Source: Hyphomonas sp. | Lineage (GTDB): Bacteria; Pseudomonadota; Alphaproteobacteria; Caulobacterales; Hyphomonadaceae | NCBI GenBank assembly: GCA_003486945.1 | Contig: DNFL01000321.1 | Coordinates: 1,130-20,627 of the forward strand | DNA: 19,498 nucleotides | Reading direction: 5' to 3' | Shown: positions 7,034-14,896 of the stretch, one piece after another | Numbering within the stretch: the stretch's first letter is position 1 | How the letters are laid out: each line of letters starts with the position of its first letter | Position numbers and translations under genes: made by a program | Notes under the pieces: model-generated | Database searches by the model: none | What the model saw: the letters and a program-made list of their open reading frames with translations, nothing else | What the model was told of the DNA's origin: nothing

Positions 7034-8227
7034 ATGAATCTCGATTTTTCCCCTGAAGAGATCGCCTTCCGCGACGAAGTTCGCACGTTCATCCGGGACA
7101 ATTACCCGAAAGAGCTGATGGGCATGGGCAATCGCGAGGACCTGACCCGCGAGCAGTTCCTCGCCTGGCACAAGATCCTCGGGAAGAAGGGCTGGTCGAC
7201 AGTTGCCTGGCCGAAGAAATATGGCGGCACGGGTTGGACCTCCACCCAGCGCTATATCTGGTCTGAAGAGAATGCCCGCGTTGACGCGCTGATGCCGCTG
7301 CCGTTCGGTGTCTCGATGGTCGCGCCGGTGATCTACACGTTCGGCAGCGAAGAGCAGAAGGAGCGCCACCTTCCAGGCATCCGTTCCGGCGATGTTTGGT
7401 GGTGCCAGGGCTATTCCGAGCCGGGCGCCGGTTCAGATCTCGCGAGCCTCAAGACGACGGCTGTTCGCGACGGTGACCATTACATTCTCAACGGCCAGAA
7501 GACCTGGACCACGCTGGCCCAGCATGCCGACTGGGGCTTCTTCCTTTGCCGCACCGATCCGAGCGCGAAGCAGCAGGAGGGCATCTCCTTCATCCTCGTC
7601 GACATGAAGACGCCAGGCATTGAAGTGCGCCCGATCAAGTTGATCGACGGCACACATGAAGTGAACGAGACTTGGCTGACGGATGTTCGCGTGCCGGTCG
7701 AGAACCTAGTCGGCAAGGAAAACGAAGGCTGGACCTATGCGAAGTTCCTGCTGGCGCACGAGCGTTCGGGCATCGCCGGTGTGGCCCGCTCGAAGCGCGG
7801 CGTGGAGCGCCTGCGTTCGATCGCGTCGCAGGAGTCGATTGATGGAACGCCGCTGATCCTGAACGGCGACTTTGCCCGCAAGATCAGCCAGCTGGAAATC
7901 GACCTGACGGCGCTGGAGTTCACCGAACTGCGCACGCTGGCTTCGGAAGCGGCTGGCAAGGGCCCTGGCCCGGAAAGCTCGATCCTCAAGATCAAGGGCA
8001 CCGAAATACAGCAGCGCCTGACGGAGCTGACGCTGGAAGCGGTCGGCAATTATGGTGCGCCTTATGTTCGCGGCGCGGCGCCGAACGGGCAGAACGAGTA
8101 CGGCATCGGTCCGGATTACTCGAACCACTCGGCCGACAGCTATTTCAACATGCGCAAGACCTCAATTTACGGCGGATCGAATGAGATCCAGCGCAACATC
8201 ATCACCAAAATGATCCTCGGCCTGTAA
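7034..8227 (+). CDS. Acyl-CoA dehydrogenase, first subunit of an adjacent pair
   Basis: A 397-residue flavoprotein of the acyl-CoA dehydrogenase superfamily, which introduces the alpha-beta double bond in acyl-CoA during beta-oxidation. ATG 7034 follows CGGAGG at 7018-7023. The N-terminal helical domain leads into the FAD-contact segment YSEPGAGSDLASL and the KTWTT strand. The C-terminal helical domain ends in IYGGSNEIQRN. The position of the usual catalytic glutamate (Glu376 of medium-chain enzymes, in a YEGT motif) is Gly380 here (YGGS). Glu243 in LLAHERSG lies where isovaleryl-type and long-chain-type enzymes carry their alternative catalytic base, so it is the likely base. The next gene, 27 bases on, encodes a dissimilar family member, so the two probably form a heteromeric enzyme. 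The substrate is not deducible; a bulky, branched or steroid-side-chain acyl-CoA is possible by analogy. Confidence 0.92.
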   Translation: MNLDFSPEEIAFRDEVRTFIRDNYPKELMGMGNREDLTREQFLAWHKILGKKGWSTVAWPKKYGGTGWTSTQRYIWSEENARVDALMPLPFGVSMVAPVIYTFGSEEQKERHLPGIRSGDVWWCQGYSEPGAGSDLASLKTTAVRDGDHYILNGQKTWTTLAQHADWGFFLCRTDPSAKQQEGISFILVDMKTPGIEVRPIKLIDGTHEVNETWLTDVRVPVENLVGKENEGWTYAKFLLAHERSGIAGVARSKRGVERLRSIASQESIDGTPLILNGDFARKISQLEIDLTALEFTELRTLASEAAGKGPGPESSILKIKGTEIQQRLTELTLEAVGNYGAPYVRGAAPNGQNEYGIGPDYSNHSADSYFNMRKTSIYGGSNEIQRNIITKMILGL

Positions 8228-8254
8228 GGCATCGGGGCCGGGAGGAGCACAGAG

Positions 8255-9403
8255 ATGGATTTCAATTTCACCGAAGAACAGACGATGATCCGCGACAGCC
8301 TCGCGAAGCTGATCAAGGACAAGTATGATTTCGACACGCGCCGGAAGGTCGTCGCCTCCAAGGATGGCTGGCGTCCGGAAATGTGGGCGCAGTTCGTGGA
8401 ACTCGGCCTGACGGCGGCGCCGTTCAGCGAAGAAGATGGCGGTCTCGGTGGCGGCCCGATCGACGCGATGGTCGTGATGGAAGAATTCGGCAAGGGCCTC
8501 GTGGTCGAGCCGTTCCTGCAGACGGTCGTGATCGGCGGCGGCTTCCTGAAGCGCGGCACGACGGCCCAGAAGGAAGAACACCTCGCCGCACTCATCGGCG
8601 GTGAAGCCGTGTTCGCCTTCGCCTATGCCGAGCCTAAAGGCCGTTACAATCTCGCCGATCTCGAAACGACGGCGAAGAAGGATGGCAAGGGCTGGAAGAT
8701 TTCGGGGCATAAGGCAGTAGTTGTCGGCGCGCCGTGGGCGAGCCATTTGATCGTCACCGCACGCACCGGCGGCGGACGCCGCGACGCGAAAGGCGTTGGC
8801 GTGTTCATCGTGCCGAAGTCTGCCAAGGGCGTGACCACGCGCGACTATCCGACCGTGGACGGCCGGCGCGCTTCGGAAGTGTATTTTGACAACGTCGCCG
8901 TGGGGCCGGAAGCGGTGATCGGCGAAGACAGCCTCGGCCTCGTGGAGCTGGTTACCGATGAAGCCATCGCAGCGCTCGCGGCAGAGGCCTGCGGCGCGAT
9001 GAAGGTCGCGCAGGCGATGACGGTGGAATATTCCAAGACGCGTAAGCAGTTCGGCACGCCGATCGGCAAGTTCCAGGTGCTGCAGCACCGGATGGTCGAC
9101 ATGTTCATGGAAGCCGAGCAGTCGGTGTCTATGACCTACATGGCGACGCTGAAACTCGGCGAGGATGACGTGACCCGCAAGAAGGCCGCTTCGGCGACCA
9201 AAGTGCGCATTGGCCAGGCCGGCCGGTTCGTCGGCCAGAGCGCGATCCAGATCCATGGCGGCATGGGCATGACGGATGAGCTGGCCATCGGCCACTATTT
9301 CAAGCGCCTGACGATCATCGATTCCGAGTTCGGAAACGTCGATCACCACCTGAAGCGGTACACGGACCTTTCGGCAGCGGAAGTGGCTGTCGCAGCGGAG
9401 TAA
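8255..9403 (+). CDS. Acyl-CoA dehydrogenase, second subunit of an adjacent pair
   Basis: A 382-residue acyl-CoA dehydrogenase superfamily protein starting at ATG 8255 behind GGGAGGAG (about 8240-8247). The FAD-contact region is divergent: the usual SEPGAGSD reads AEPKGRYNLADL, so an arginine/tyrosine stretch replaces the glycine/serine turn. The C-terminal IQIHGGMGMTDE motif is retained. The end reads IIDSEFGNVDHH in place of the YEGT...QR motif, although Glu358 falls near the usual catalytic position. The sequence differs strongly from the preceding gene, so this is not a recent duplication. In actinobacterial steroid-degrading heterotetramers (ChsE-type) one chain likewise has a degenerate flavin site, and this chain could be the counterpart here. 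It ends in TAA, followed by an intrinsic terminator that closes the two-gene operon. Confidence 0.9.
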   Translation: MDFNFTEEQTMIRDSLAKLIKDKYDFDTRRKVVASKDGWRPEMWAQFVELGLTAAPFSEEDGGLGGGPIDAMVVMEEFGKGLVVEPFLQTVVIGGGFLKRGTTAQKEEHLAALIGGEAVFAFAYAEPKGRYNLADLETTAKKDGKGWKISGHKAVVVGAPWASHLIVTARTGGGRRDAKGVGVFIVPKSAKGVTTRDYPTVDGRRASEVYFDNVAVGPEAVIGEDSLGLVELVTDEAIAALAAEACGAMKVAQAMTVEYSKTRKQFGTPIGKFQVLQHRMVDMFMEAEQSVSMTYMATLKLGEDDVTRKKAASATKVRIGQAGRFVGQSAIQIHGGMGMTDELAIGHYFKRLTIIDSEFGNVDHHLKRYTDLSAAEVAVAAE

Positions 9404-9429
9404 GCCGTCAGGTTACGGATGAATTATGG

Positions 9430-9457
9430 CGGGGCTGGAGCAATCCGGCCCCGTTTT
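9430..9457 (+). terminator. Rho-independent terminator of the acyl-CoA dehydrogenase operon
   Basis: CGGGGCTGG (9430-9438) pairs with CCGGCCCCG (9445-9453) in a 9-base stem with one T-G wobble and a 6-base loop (AGCAAT), followed by TTTT. It lies 27 bases after the stop of the second dehydrogenase. In the minus direction no T-run follows, so it mainly serves the plus-strand operon. The minus-strand glycosyltransferase stop overlaps its T-tract. Confidence 0.85.
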
Positions 9458-10716
9458 CATTTCCGCGCGGCCAGCTCTTCGTGGATCGCGCGGATGGGTT
9501 CGGCGTGGGAGAGGCGCCGGCGGGCTTCGGCCTTGGCCTTCGCGGAAAGCGCGGCGCGGCGCGCGGAGTCGCGGGCGAGGGAGAGAATTTCGGCTTTCAG
9601 GGCCTGCGGACCATCGGCGACGACCACCAGATCATCCAGCACTGGGCCGAAGCCTTCCAGCGCGAGCGAGTAAGCAGTGCAGGGCATGCCCAGCAGCAGG
9701 TATTCCGCGACCTTGATCGACACGCCGGTGGCGAAACGCGTCGGCGCGATGCCGATGGAGTTTGCTCCGCCGAGGCTTTCGAGATGGTCGACACGGCCGA
9801 GCAGTTTTACGCCGGGCAGGGATGCTTGTTGCGGTGTCAGCGTCTTGCAGATGGATCCGGCAATGTGGAATTCCAGGCCCGGTTCTTCTGCCCGGACGCC
9901 GGGCCAGACATCGGCGAGGAAATGGTTCAGCGCTTCGGTATTGCCGCCGTGGACCGTGCCGATGAAGACGACGCGCGGCGAGGCGGTCTCCTCTATGGCG
10001 CCGTATTCGGGCGCATCTGGCGCGACCCAGGCGAGGCGCGCGGCGGGCAGGTGGGGACGCAGCGTTTCGAGTTCGTTGGCGGATGCGAAAAAGACAAGGC
10101 TGCAGGAGGAGAGCCAGCCCAGTTCGGTTTCGAGGCTCGTCTCGTCGAAATCGATCACCTGGCCGCCGGCGCGGAAGCGGGCGGCGCGGTCTGACAAGAG
10201 GTCGTGCATCAGGCAGGCATGGATGGTCTGCGCACGGATGAGCTTAAGGGCAGGACCCATAGAGCTGTATTCGGCGAGGGTGATATCAGCCGTCTGCTTG
10301 TCGCATTCGCGCGCGACGATGCGGGCTTCAAGCGCGCTGATCTCGCGGCCGAGATAGCTGGGGATGACGAGCTTGCCGCCGGCGCGGCGATAGGCCTCCT
10401 TCAGGAGGCGCAGGGCGAAGCGTGCCCAGATGCGCGGGCTGAACGACCAGTAGCGACTGCCGATCTTCACGGCGCTCGGCCAGGCGATGTCCTTCACCAG
10501 AGCCCCGATGCGCGGATGCACGCTCGCCCAGGGGCGATTGCCGAAGGACTGGAAAGGCGCGAACACGAGGCGCACGTCCATGCCGGCGGCGCGCACCATC
10601 CGCAGGAAGGTTTCGAGATAGGCGCCGTTGCCGGTGGCCATGTTGTCGAGCTGGCGCTGGACGAGAATGTCCATCACCGGGCGCGGCGCAGCGGTCGGGG
10701 CGGGTGTGTTGGTCAT
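9457..10716 (-). CDS. Glycosyltransferase of the GT-B (GT4-like) group
   Basis: A 419-residue protein with a two-domain GT-B pattern. The N-terminal acceptor domain begins VMDILVQRQLDNMATGN; the C-terminal donor domain begins at about VVFIGTVHGGNTEALNHFL. The nucleotide-sugar region contains GVKLLGRVDHLESLGGANSI and then PTRFATGVSIKVAEYLLLG. The latter matches the conserved P..xG.xIKxxEYLaxGxP segment, including the glutamate that contacts the donor ribose. It most likely builds a cell-surface glycan, but donor and acceptor cannot be inferred, and no other polysaccharide gene lies nearby. The start at ATG 10714-10716 lacks an obvious ribosome-binding site; an in-frame ATG 14 codons later, right before DILVQRQ, is an alternative. 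Two membrane segments are not apparent, so it is probably cytoplasmic or peripheral. Confidence 0.85.
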   Translation of the reverse strand: MTNTPAPTAAPRPVMDILVQRQLDNMATGNGAYLETFLRMVRAAGMDVRLVFAPFQSFGNRPWASVHPRIGALVKDIAWPSAVKIGSRYWSFSPRIWARFALRLLKEAYRRAGGKLVIPSYLGREISALEARIVARECDKQTADITLAEYSSMGPALKLIRAQTIHACLMHDLLSDRAARFRAGGQVIDFDETSLETELGWLSSCSLVFFASANELETLRPHLPAARLAWVAPDAPEYGAIEETASPRVVFIGTVHGGNTEALNHFLADVWPGVRAEEPGLEFHIAGSICKTLTPQQASLPGVKLLGRVDHLESLGGANSIGIAPTRFATGVSIKVAEYLLLGMPCTAYSLALEGFGPVLDDLVVVADGPQALKAEILSLARDSARRAALSAKAKAEARRRLSHAEPIRAIHEELAARK

Positions 10717-10799
10717 TGGCAGCCGTTGGAAGGGGATTGGCGCGGCAATGCAAGTCTGCGGCCAGCAAACTTCGCCCCTCGCGGGAATTCCACAGGCTG

Positions 10800-11003
10800 T
10801 CAGCGCTGTCGGCGGCGCAGGGCGGAGACGGCTTCGAGCGCTTCCTCGCAGGCATCGTGCGGTTCCGGGCCGGCGCCGGTTTCCTGCAGGTGTTGCTGCA
10901 GGAAACGGACGGCATTCTCGATCACGGCCAAATCAAATGCGGCCGAGACGGGCCGGTTGTCCAGCGCAGTATGCTCAGAATCGAAATCCGGAATACAATT
11001 CAT
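10800..11003 (-). CDS. Small hypothetical protein (67 aa)
   Basis: A 67-residue frame from ATG 11001-11003 to TGA 10800-10802 that I do not recognise. Codon use is like that of the neighbouring genes, with mostly G or C at third positions after the first dozen codons, which favours real coding. The product is acidic in the middle. It has a predicted amphipathic stretch (VSAAFDLAVIENAVRFLQQH), a cysteine in HDACEEA, and an arginine-rich tail. There is no membrane segment. It lies on the minus strand between rlmJ and the glycosyltransferase, in a 376-base gap otherwise empty of genes. An AT-rich region directly upstream could hold its promoter. Existence as a gene is probable but unproven; no function is proposed. 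Confidence 0.55.
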   Translation of the reverse strand: MNCIPDFDSEHTALDNRPVSAAFDLAVIENAVRFLQQHLQETGAGPEPHDACEEALEAVSALRRRQR

Positions 11004-11008
11004 GTTAG

Positions 11009-11036
11009 AATCGTAACAAATTTCATCTTAAAGTAA
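11009..11036 (-). promoter_or_regulatory. Possible promoter for the small hypothetical gene
   Basis: Read on the minus strand, TTTACT and TACGAT are separated by 16 bases in an AT-rich island, with the ATG of the 67-residue frame six bases after the second hexamer. Each hexamer matches the vegetative consensus at four of six positions. Such a short distance would give a leaderless or nearly leaderless transcript. Such transcripts occur in alphaproteobacteria, and no ribosome-binding site is visible. Low confidence. Confidence 0.25.
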
Positions 11037-11092
11037 ATGGCGTTCCTTGTGCCGGTTTCAGGCCCGGCGGTGCAACCACAACAGGGCTGGCG

Positions 11093-11881
11093 TCAGCTGG
11101 CTTTTGCCCACCAGGCTTCAAGATCGGCGGCGAGCGTGTGCGCGGCGTCGCAGACCGGTTTCGGCACCCGGAAGCCGACCATGGCAGAGCCTTCGAGGGA
11201 GCTTGCCTCGGTGCCTTTCACTGGCCAGCGCGCGCCTGCGATCAGGTTCGCGCCGAGGCTGGCGAGGAGTTCACCGAATTCCGCTTCGCGCCCGTCACGG
11301 TAGAGCGGCAACCAGAGCACGACCATGCCGGTGGGCCAGCGCTTCAGCGCCTTGGGAGTCCAGAGGGCGAGCGCCTCGATATCGCGGCGTGTCTCGTAGC
11401 TGGGGTCGGAGAGCACCACCAACTGCTCGCCGCCGCGCGGGGCGAGCTTCAGGGCGCCGGCATATCCGTCGGCCTCGCGGATGAGCGCGCGGGGGTCGCT
11501 GCCGATGGCATCTGTCAGGGCACGGAACTCTGCCGGGTGGCGTTCGAAGAACACGCAGCGCGCGGACGCAGGCAGGCGGGCGAGCGCAAGGGCAGGTGAA
11601 CCCGGATAGTCCATTATGCCGCGCTGTTTCACCAGCGACAGCCAGTCGGCCATGCCGGGTGGCACAGTGCCGGAAAGGAGGGCGCGCACGCCCGCGGCGG
11701 CCTCGTCCTTCTTCTTCGCCTGCGCGCCGGTAAGGTCATATCGTCCGCGTCCGGAATGTGTCTCCACATAGAAGACCGGACGCGGACCTTTGGCGGCGTC
11801 CTTCAGGATGAGGTCCAGCACGGCGTGCTTGAGCACATCGGCGCGGTTACCCGCGTGGAATCCGTGCTGGTAGGACAGCAT
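11093..11881 (-). CDS. rlmJ: 23S rRNA (adenine(2030)-N6)-methyltransferase RlmJ
   Basis: A 262-residue RlmJ-family protein that N6-methylates A2030 (E. coli numbering) of 23S rRNA using S-adenosylmethionine. ATG 11879-11881 follows GAGGA on the minus strand, six bases upstream. The diagnostic N-terminus LSYQHGFHAGNRADVLKH is present. The S-adenosylmethionine region contains FYVETHSGRGRYDL and CVFFERHP. The catalytic motif, normally DPPYE in this family, reads DPSYE (Asp159-Pro-Ser161-Tyr162), a substitution within a motif otherwise intact. The acceptor-side segment SLEGSAMVGFRVP is close to the family's C-terminus. The length is slightly below the E. coli protein. It lies 21 bases downstream of the M28 peptidase gene on the same strand and may be co-transcribed with it. 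Confidence 0.93.
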   Translation of the reverse strand: MLSYQHGFHAGNRADVLKHAVLDLILKDAAKGPRPVFYVETHSGRGRYDLTGAQAKKKDEAAAGVRALLSGTVPPGMADWLSLVKQRGIMDYPGSPALALARLPASARCVFFERHPAEFRALTDAIGSDPRALIREADGYAGALKLAPRGGEQLVVLSDPSYETRRDIEALALWTPKALKRWPTGMVVLWLPLYRDGREAEFGELLASLGANLIAGARWPVKGTEASSLEGSAMVGFRVPKPVCDAAHTLAADLEAWWAKAS

Positions 11882-11902
11882 GTCCGTTCCTCGTCTGAAG
11901 GC

Positions 11903-13621
11903 TCAGTTCTGCCCGAGGCTTTCCTTGCGGGCTGCCTCGAACTCGTTGCCCGGATACCAGGTCGGCCAGTCAGCGGATTGTGCGATGCCGAGGCCGACTT
12001 CGTAGAGGGCCTGAACATCTTCCACAAACCCAGAGAGATCCCAGTCGTCCGAATATTCATCCATCGGCTTATGATAGCGCTCGACCGTATAGGCCATCGC
12101 TGCCGCCTTGCCGGCGGCGACACCGCCATCGATCTTGTCTTCGCCGCCATCAGCATACAGCATCGGTACGCCTTTCTTGGCGAAGGAGATGTGGTCGGAG
12201 CGGTAGAAGAAGCCGGCTTGCGGAGACTGGTCTGGTTTGATCTCGCGGTCCTGCTTGGCTACAACGCCCTTCAGCAGGTCTTCCAGCTGCGATGCGCCAT
12301 AGCCGACCACGACCATGTCGCGTGTGCGGCCGATCGGCAGGGCGCCGTCGATATTGATGCCGGCGACGATCTTGCTGAGCGGCACAGTGGCGTTCTCGGC
12401 ATAGTAGGCCGAGCCGAGCAGGCCCGACTCTTCCAGCGTGACCGCGAGAAACAAGGCGGAGCGGTCCAGCGTCTGGGCCTTCATCGCTTCGGCGATCTCG
12501 AGAATGGCGGCGGAGCCGGTGGCATTGTCGACCGCACCGTTAAAGATGTCGTCCTGGTAGAAATCATCGCCGGGCTGGCCCTGCTTCATGCCGAGATGGT
12601 CCCAGTGTGCCGTGTACAGAACATACTCGTCCGGCGTGGTTGCGCCTGGCAGGATGCCGACCACGTTGCGGCTGGTCTGCGCATCAATGGTCTGGTTGAC
12701 CGTGCCACGGATCTTGAGGCCCTCGAGCGTGACCGGCGCAAATCCACGCGTCTTGGCCGCAGTCTTCATCACTTCTAAGTCGAGGCCCGCTTTCGCGAAC
12801 ATTTCGGCTGCCATGTCGCGCGTGATCCAACCTTCGATCAGGGCACGGTCCGCGCCGCCATTGGCACGAACGAGGTCTGACTGTGCGCCGGTCCACGATC
12901 CTGCGACAACGTCCCAGCCATAGGAGGCCGGTTCGGTTTCATGGATGACGAGCGCGGCGGTGGCGCCCTGGCGGGCAGCTTCTTCGAACTTGTAGGTCCA
13001 GCGGCCGTAATAAGTCATCGCCTTGCCGTTGAAGAGTGCCGGATCGCCGGTGGCGAAGCCGGGATCGTTGACCAGCATGATGACGGTTTTGCCCGCATAG
13101 TCCTGACTGGCATAATCGTCCCAGCCATATTCCGGCGCAACGGCGCCGTAGCCGACAAAGACGACATCTGTGGGCTCGAAGGAAACGGAGTTGGTATTCT
13201 GGTGCTTGGTCCAGAAGACGGCCTGCTCCTTGAAGGCGAGCGAAAGTTCGTCCTGGTCCGGCCACGTCACGACCAGTTCGGACGTGGCGGGGTCAACGGC
13301 CTGATTGACCATTTTCACGGACTGGAACCAGCTGCCATTGTCGCCACCGGGTGTGAGGCCGATACGGGCCATCTCGGCAGCAATCCAGTCGGCGGAGGCT
13401 TCGCCGGCCGGTGTGCCGGGACCGCGGCCTTCGAAGATGTCATCGGCCAGCGTCTTTATGCGGATCGCGAGATCGGCGGCGTTGATGTCAGGAGTGGTCG
13501 CTTCCGGCAGCGGAAGCAGGAGTTGTGGTTCGGGCGCAGCAGGTGCAGGCGCCGGATCGGGCGCGCAGGCGGCAAGGCCCAGAAGGGCGGCCGCGCTGGC
13601 AAATGTAAGGCGATTGAACAT
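11903..13621 (-). CDS. M28 family zinc metallopeptidase, predicted lipoprotein
   Basis: A 572-residue exported peptidase. The N-terminus has a basic and hydrophobic signal ending in the lipobox LAAC, so Cys19 is the predicted lipidated residue. A Pro/Ala-rich linker follows. An insert around residues 150-300 resembles a protease-associated (PA) domain. The two-zinc M28 site is complete: His339 in AHWDHLG, bridging Asp365 in VDNATGS, Glu397 (general base) and Glu398 (ligand) in LEESGLLGS, Asp425 in NIDGA, and His517 in RYHKPMDEY. Family members are amino- or carboxypeptidases; an aminopeptidase is most likely here. It probably sits in the outer membrane or periplasm and digests peptides for uptake. 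It is divergent from the exported alpha/beta hydrolase across a 194-base gap. Confidence 0.93.
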   Translation of the reverse strand: MFNRLTFASAAALLGLAACAPDPAPAPAAPEPQLLLPLPEATTPDINAADLAIRIKTLADDIFEGRGPGTPAGEASADWIAAEMARIGLTPGGDNGSWFQSVKMVNQAVDPATSELVVTWPDQDELSLAFKEQAVFWTKHQNTNSVSFEPTDVVFVGYGAVAPEYGWDDYASQDYAGKTVIMLVNDPGFATGDPALFNGKAMTYYGRWTYKFEEAARQGATAALVIHETEPASYGWDVVAGSWTGAQSDLVRANGGADRALIEGWITRDMAAEMFAKAGLDLEVMKTAAKTRGFAPVTLEGLKIRGTVNQTIDAQTSRNVVGILPGATTPDEYVLYTAHWDHLGMKQGQPGDDFYQDDIFNGAVDNATGSAAILEIAEAMKAQTLDRSALFLAVTLEESGLLGSAYYAENATVPLSKIVAGINIDGALPIGRTRDMVVVGYGASQLEDLLKGVVAKQDREIKPDQSPQAGFFYRSDHISFAKKGVPMLYADGGEDKIDGGVAAGKAAAMAYTVERYHKPMDEYSDDWDLSGFVEDVQALYEVGLGIAQSADWPTWYPGNEFEAARKESLGQN

Positions 13622-13815
13622 GAGGGAATCCCCACCAGAGTTTTTGGATGGGCCGGGTCTGGCACGTCAGGAATGGGCCTTCAAGCGCTGCAGGCCGCTG
13701 CCGGGCGTTCAATTCCGCCTGAGTGGGTGCCGATACGGGCTTGTCAGGCAGCGTTCAGGCGCCGATTTTTAGGGTAGAGATCCGGAATCTGCCGGAGAAT
13801 CGCGAAAGGTTGCGA

Positions 13816-14889
13816 ATGATCGGTTTCACTCTGAACCAGGGCTTGCGGCCGTTGGCAGCGGCGATAGCTGTGCTGCTGACGGCGGCCATGCCGGCCTGCG
13901 CCCACCCCGTCACCATCGGGGCGCTGCAGCAGTTGGGAACGGTCGAGGCCGAATTCCTGCCGGCGCAGAAGACGTTCATTGCCTCCGACGGCGCGCGACT
14001 TGGCCTGTCGGTCTGGCCGGCGAAGGGCACGGACAACCCGGAATATGTCGTCGTCGGCGTGCATGGCATGAGCGACTATGCGGGCGCCTTCCACATGGCG
14101 GCGCCCTACTGGGCCGAGCGCGGCGTGACGACTTATGCCTATGACCAGCGCGGTTTTGGCCGCTCGCCGGGCAAGGGCTTCTGGCCGGAGGAAGAATTGC
14201 TGCGCGAGGATATGCGCACGGCGGTGGACGTGGCCCGCAAGCGCCACCCCGATGCGGTGATAACGGTAGTGGCCATCTCGATGGGCGCTTCGGTGGCAAT
14301 GACAGCGTTCGGCTCTGACAATCCTCCGAAGGCGGACCGGTTGATCCTGTCGGGTCCCGGCCTGCGCGGCTGGGGCGCGCTGAACCCGCTCTACCGGGTG
14401 AGCCTCTTCACCTCGACACGGATCAATCCGGACTGGCTGGTCGTGCCGCCGGCGGGGCTCATCAAGATCGAGCCTTCGGACAATCTCGCGATGCTGCGCC
14501 GGACATGGTCCGATCCGCACATGACCTATCGCCACCGGATCGATCAGGTATACGGCCTCGTCGACCTGATGGAAAACGCGCACAATGCAGCGCGCAACCT
14601 GCCGCGCGACCTGCCGATCCTCGCGTCGTATGGCGCGAAGGATATTGTCGTGCCGCAGAACGGCGTTGAACGCACTGCGAAGTGGCTGCCGCCGAATGTG
14701 CGCACAGTCTACTATCCCAACGGCTATCACATGCTGGAGCGCGACCTGCAGGCTGAAAAGGTGCATGCGGACTATCTCGCCTTCATGCAGGCGCCGGACG
14801 GAAACCTGCCCAGCGGCGAGGGCGAGTGGCCATTCCGCCAGCCTTGCCAGAAATGGGCAGCGCTTCCGGAAATGGCGGCGGCCTGCTGA
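13816..14889 (+). CDS. Exported alpha/beta hydrolase (monoacylglycerol lipase/lysophospholipase-like), copy 1
   Basis: A 357-residue serine hydrolase. ATG 13816 is chosen because GAAAGG at 13804-13809 lies six bases upstream and the product then starts with a short basic region and hydrophobic core (LRPLAAAIAVLLTAAMPACA). This can be a Sec signal cleaved near ACA-HP, or a weak lipobox at MPAC. The longer frame from 13723 would put a non-signal tail in front. The catalytic set is visible: oxyanion segment GVHGMSDYAG, DQRGFGRS, nucleophile Ser155 in ISMGAS, Asp276 in YGAKDIVVP and His305 in GYHML. The pattern fits the serine aminopeptidase S33/Hydrolase_4 group, which cleaves lipid esters. The next gene is a paralogue. 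This copy carries an extra tail after the shared LPSGEGEWPFR, ending in QPCQKWAALPEMAAAC. Confidence 0.9.
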   Translation: MIGFTLNQGLRPLAAAIAVLLTAAMPACAHPVTIGALQQLGTVEAEFLPAQKTFIASDGARLGLSVWPAKGTDNPEYVVVGVHGMSDYAGAFHMAAPYWAERGVTTYAYDQRGFGRSPGKGFWPEEELLREDMRTAVDVARKRHPDAVITVVAISMGASVAMTAFGSDNPPKADRLILSGPGLRGWGALNPLYRVSLFTSTRINPDWLVVPPAGLIKIEPSDNLAMLRRTWSDPHMTYRHRIDQVYGLVDLMENAHNAARNLPRDLPILASYGAKDIVVPQNGVERTAKWLPPNVRTVYYPNGYHMLERDLQAEKVHADYLAFMQAPDGNLPSGEGEWPFRQPCQKWAALPEMAAAC

Positions 14890-14896
14890 CAGCCGG

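Noticed and set aside
8162..9349. Antisense open frame (395 codons) opposite the second acyl-CoA dehydrogenase
   Set aside because: His/Arg-rich product characteristic of antisense shadows; the sense gene is unmistakable.
11053..11070. Short hairpin (GCCGG/CCGGC) just after rlmJ on the minus strand
   Set aside because: Only a 5-base stem with an 8-base loop and no T-run after it, so not a credible terminator.
11756..13777. Plus-strand open frames opposite the M28 peptidase (11756-12778 and 12941-13777)
   Set aside because: Shadows of the peptidase gene, which has a complete zinc site and lipobox.
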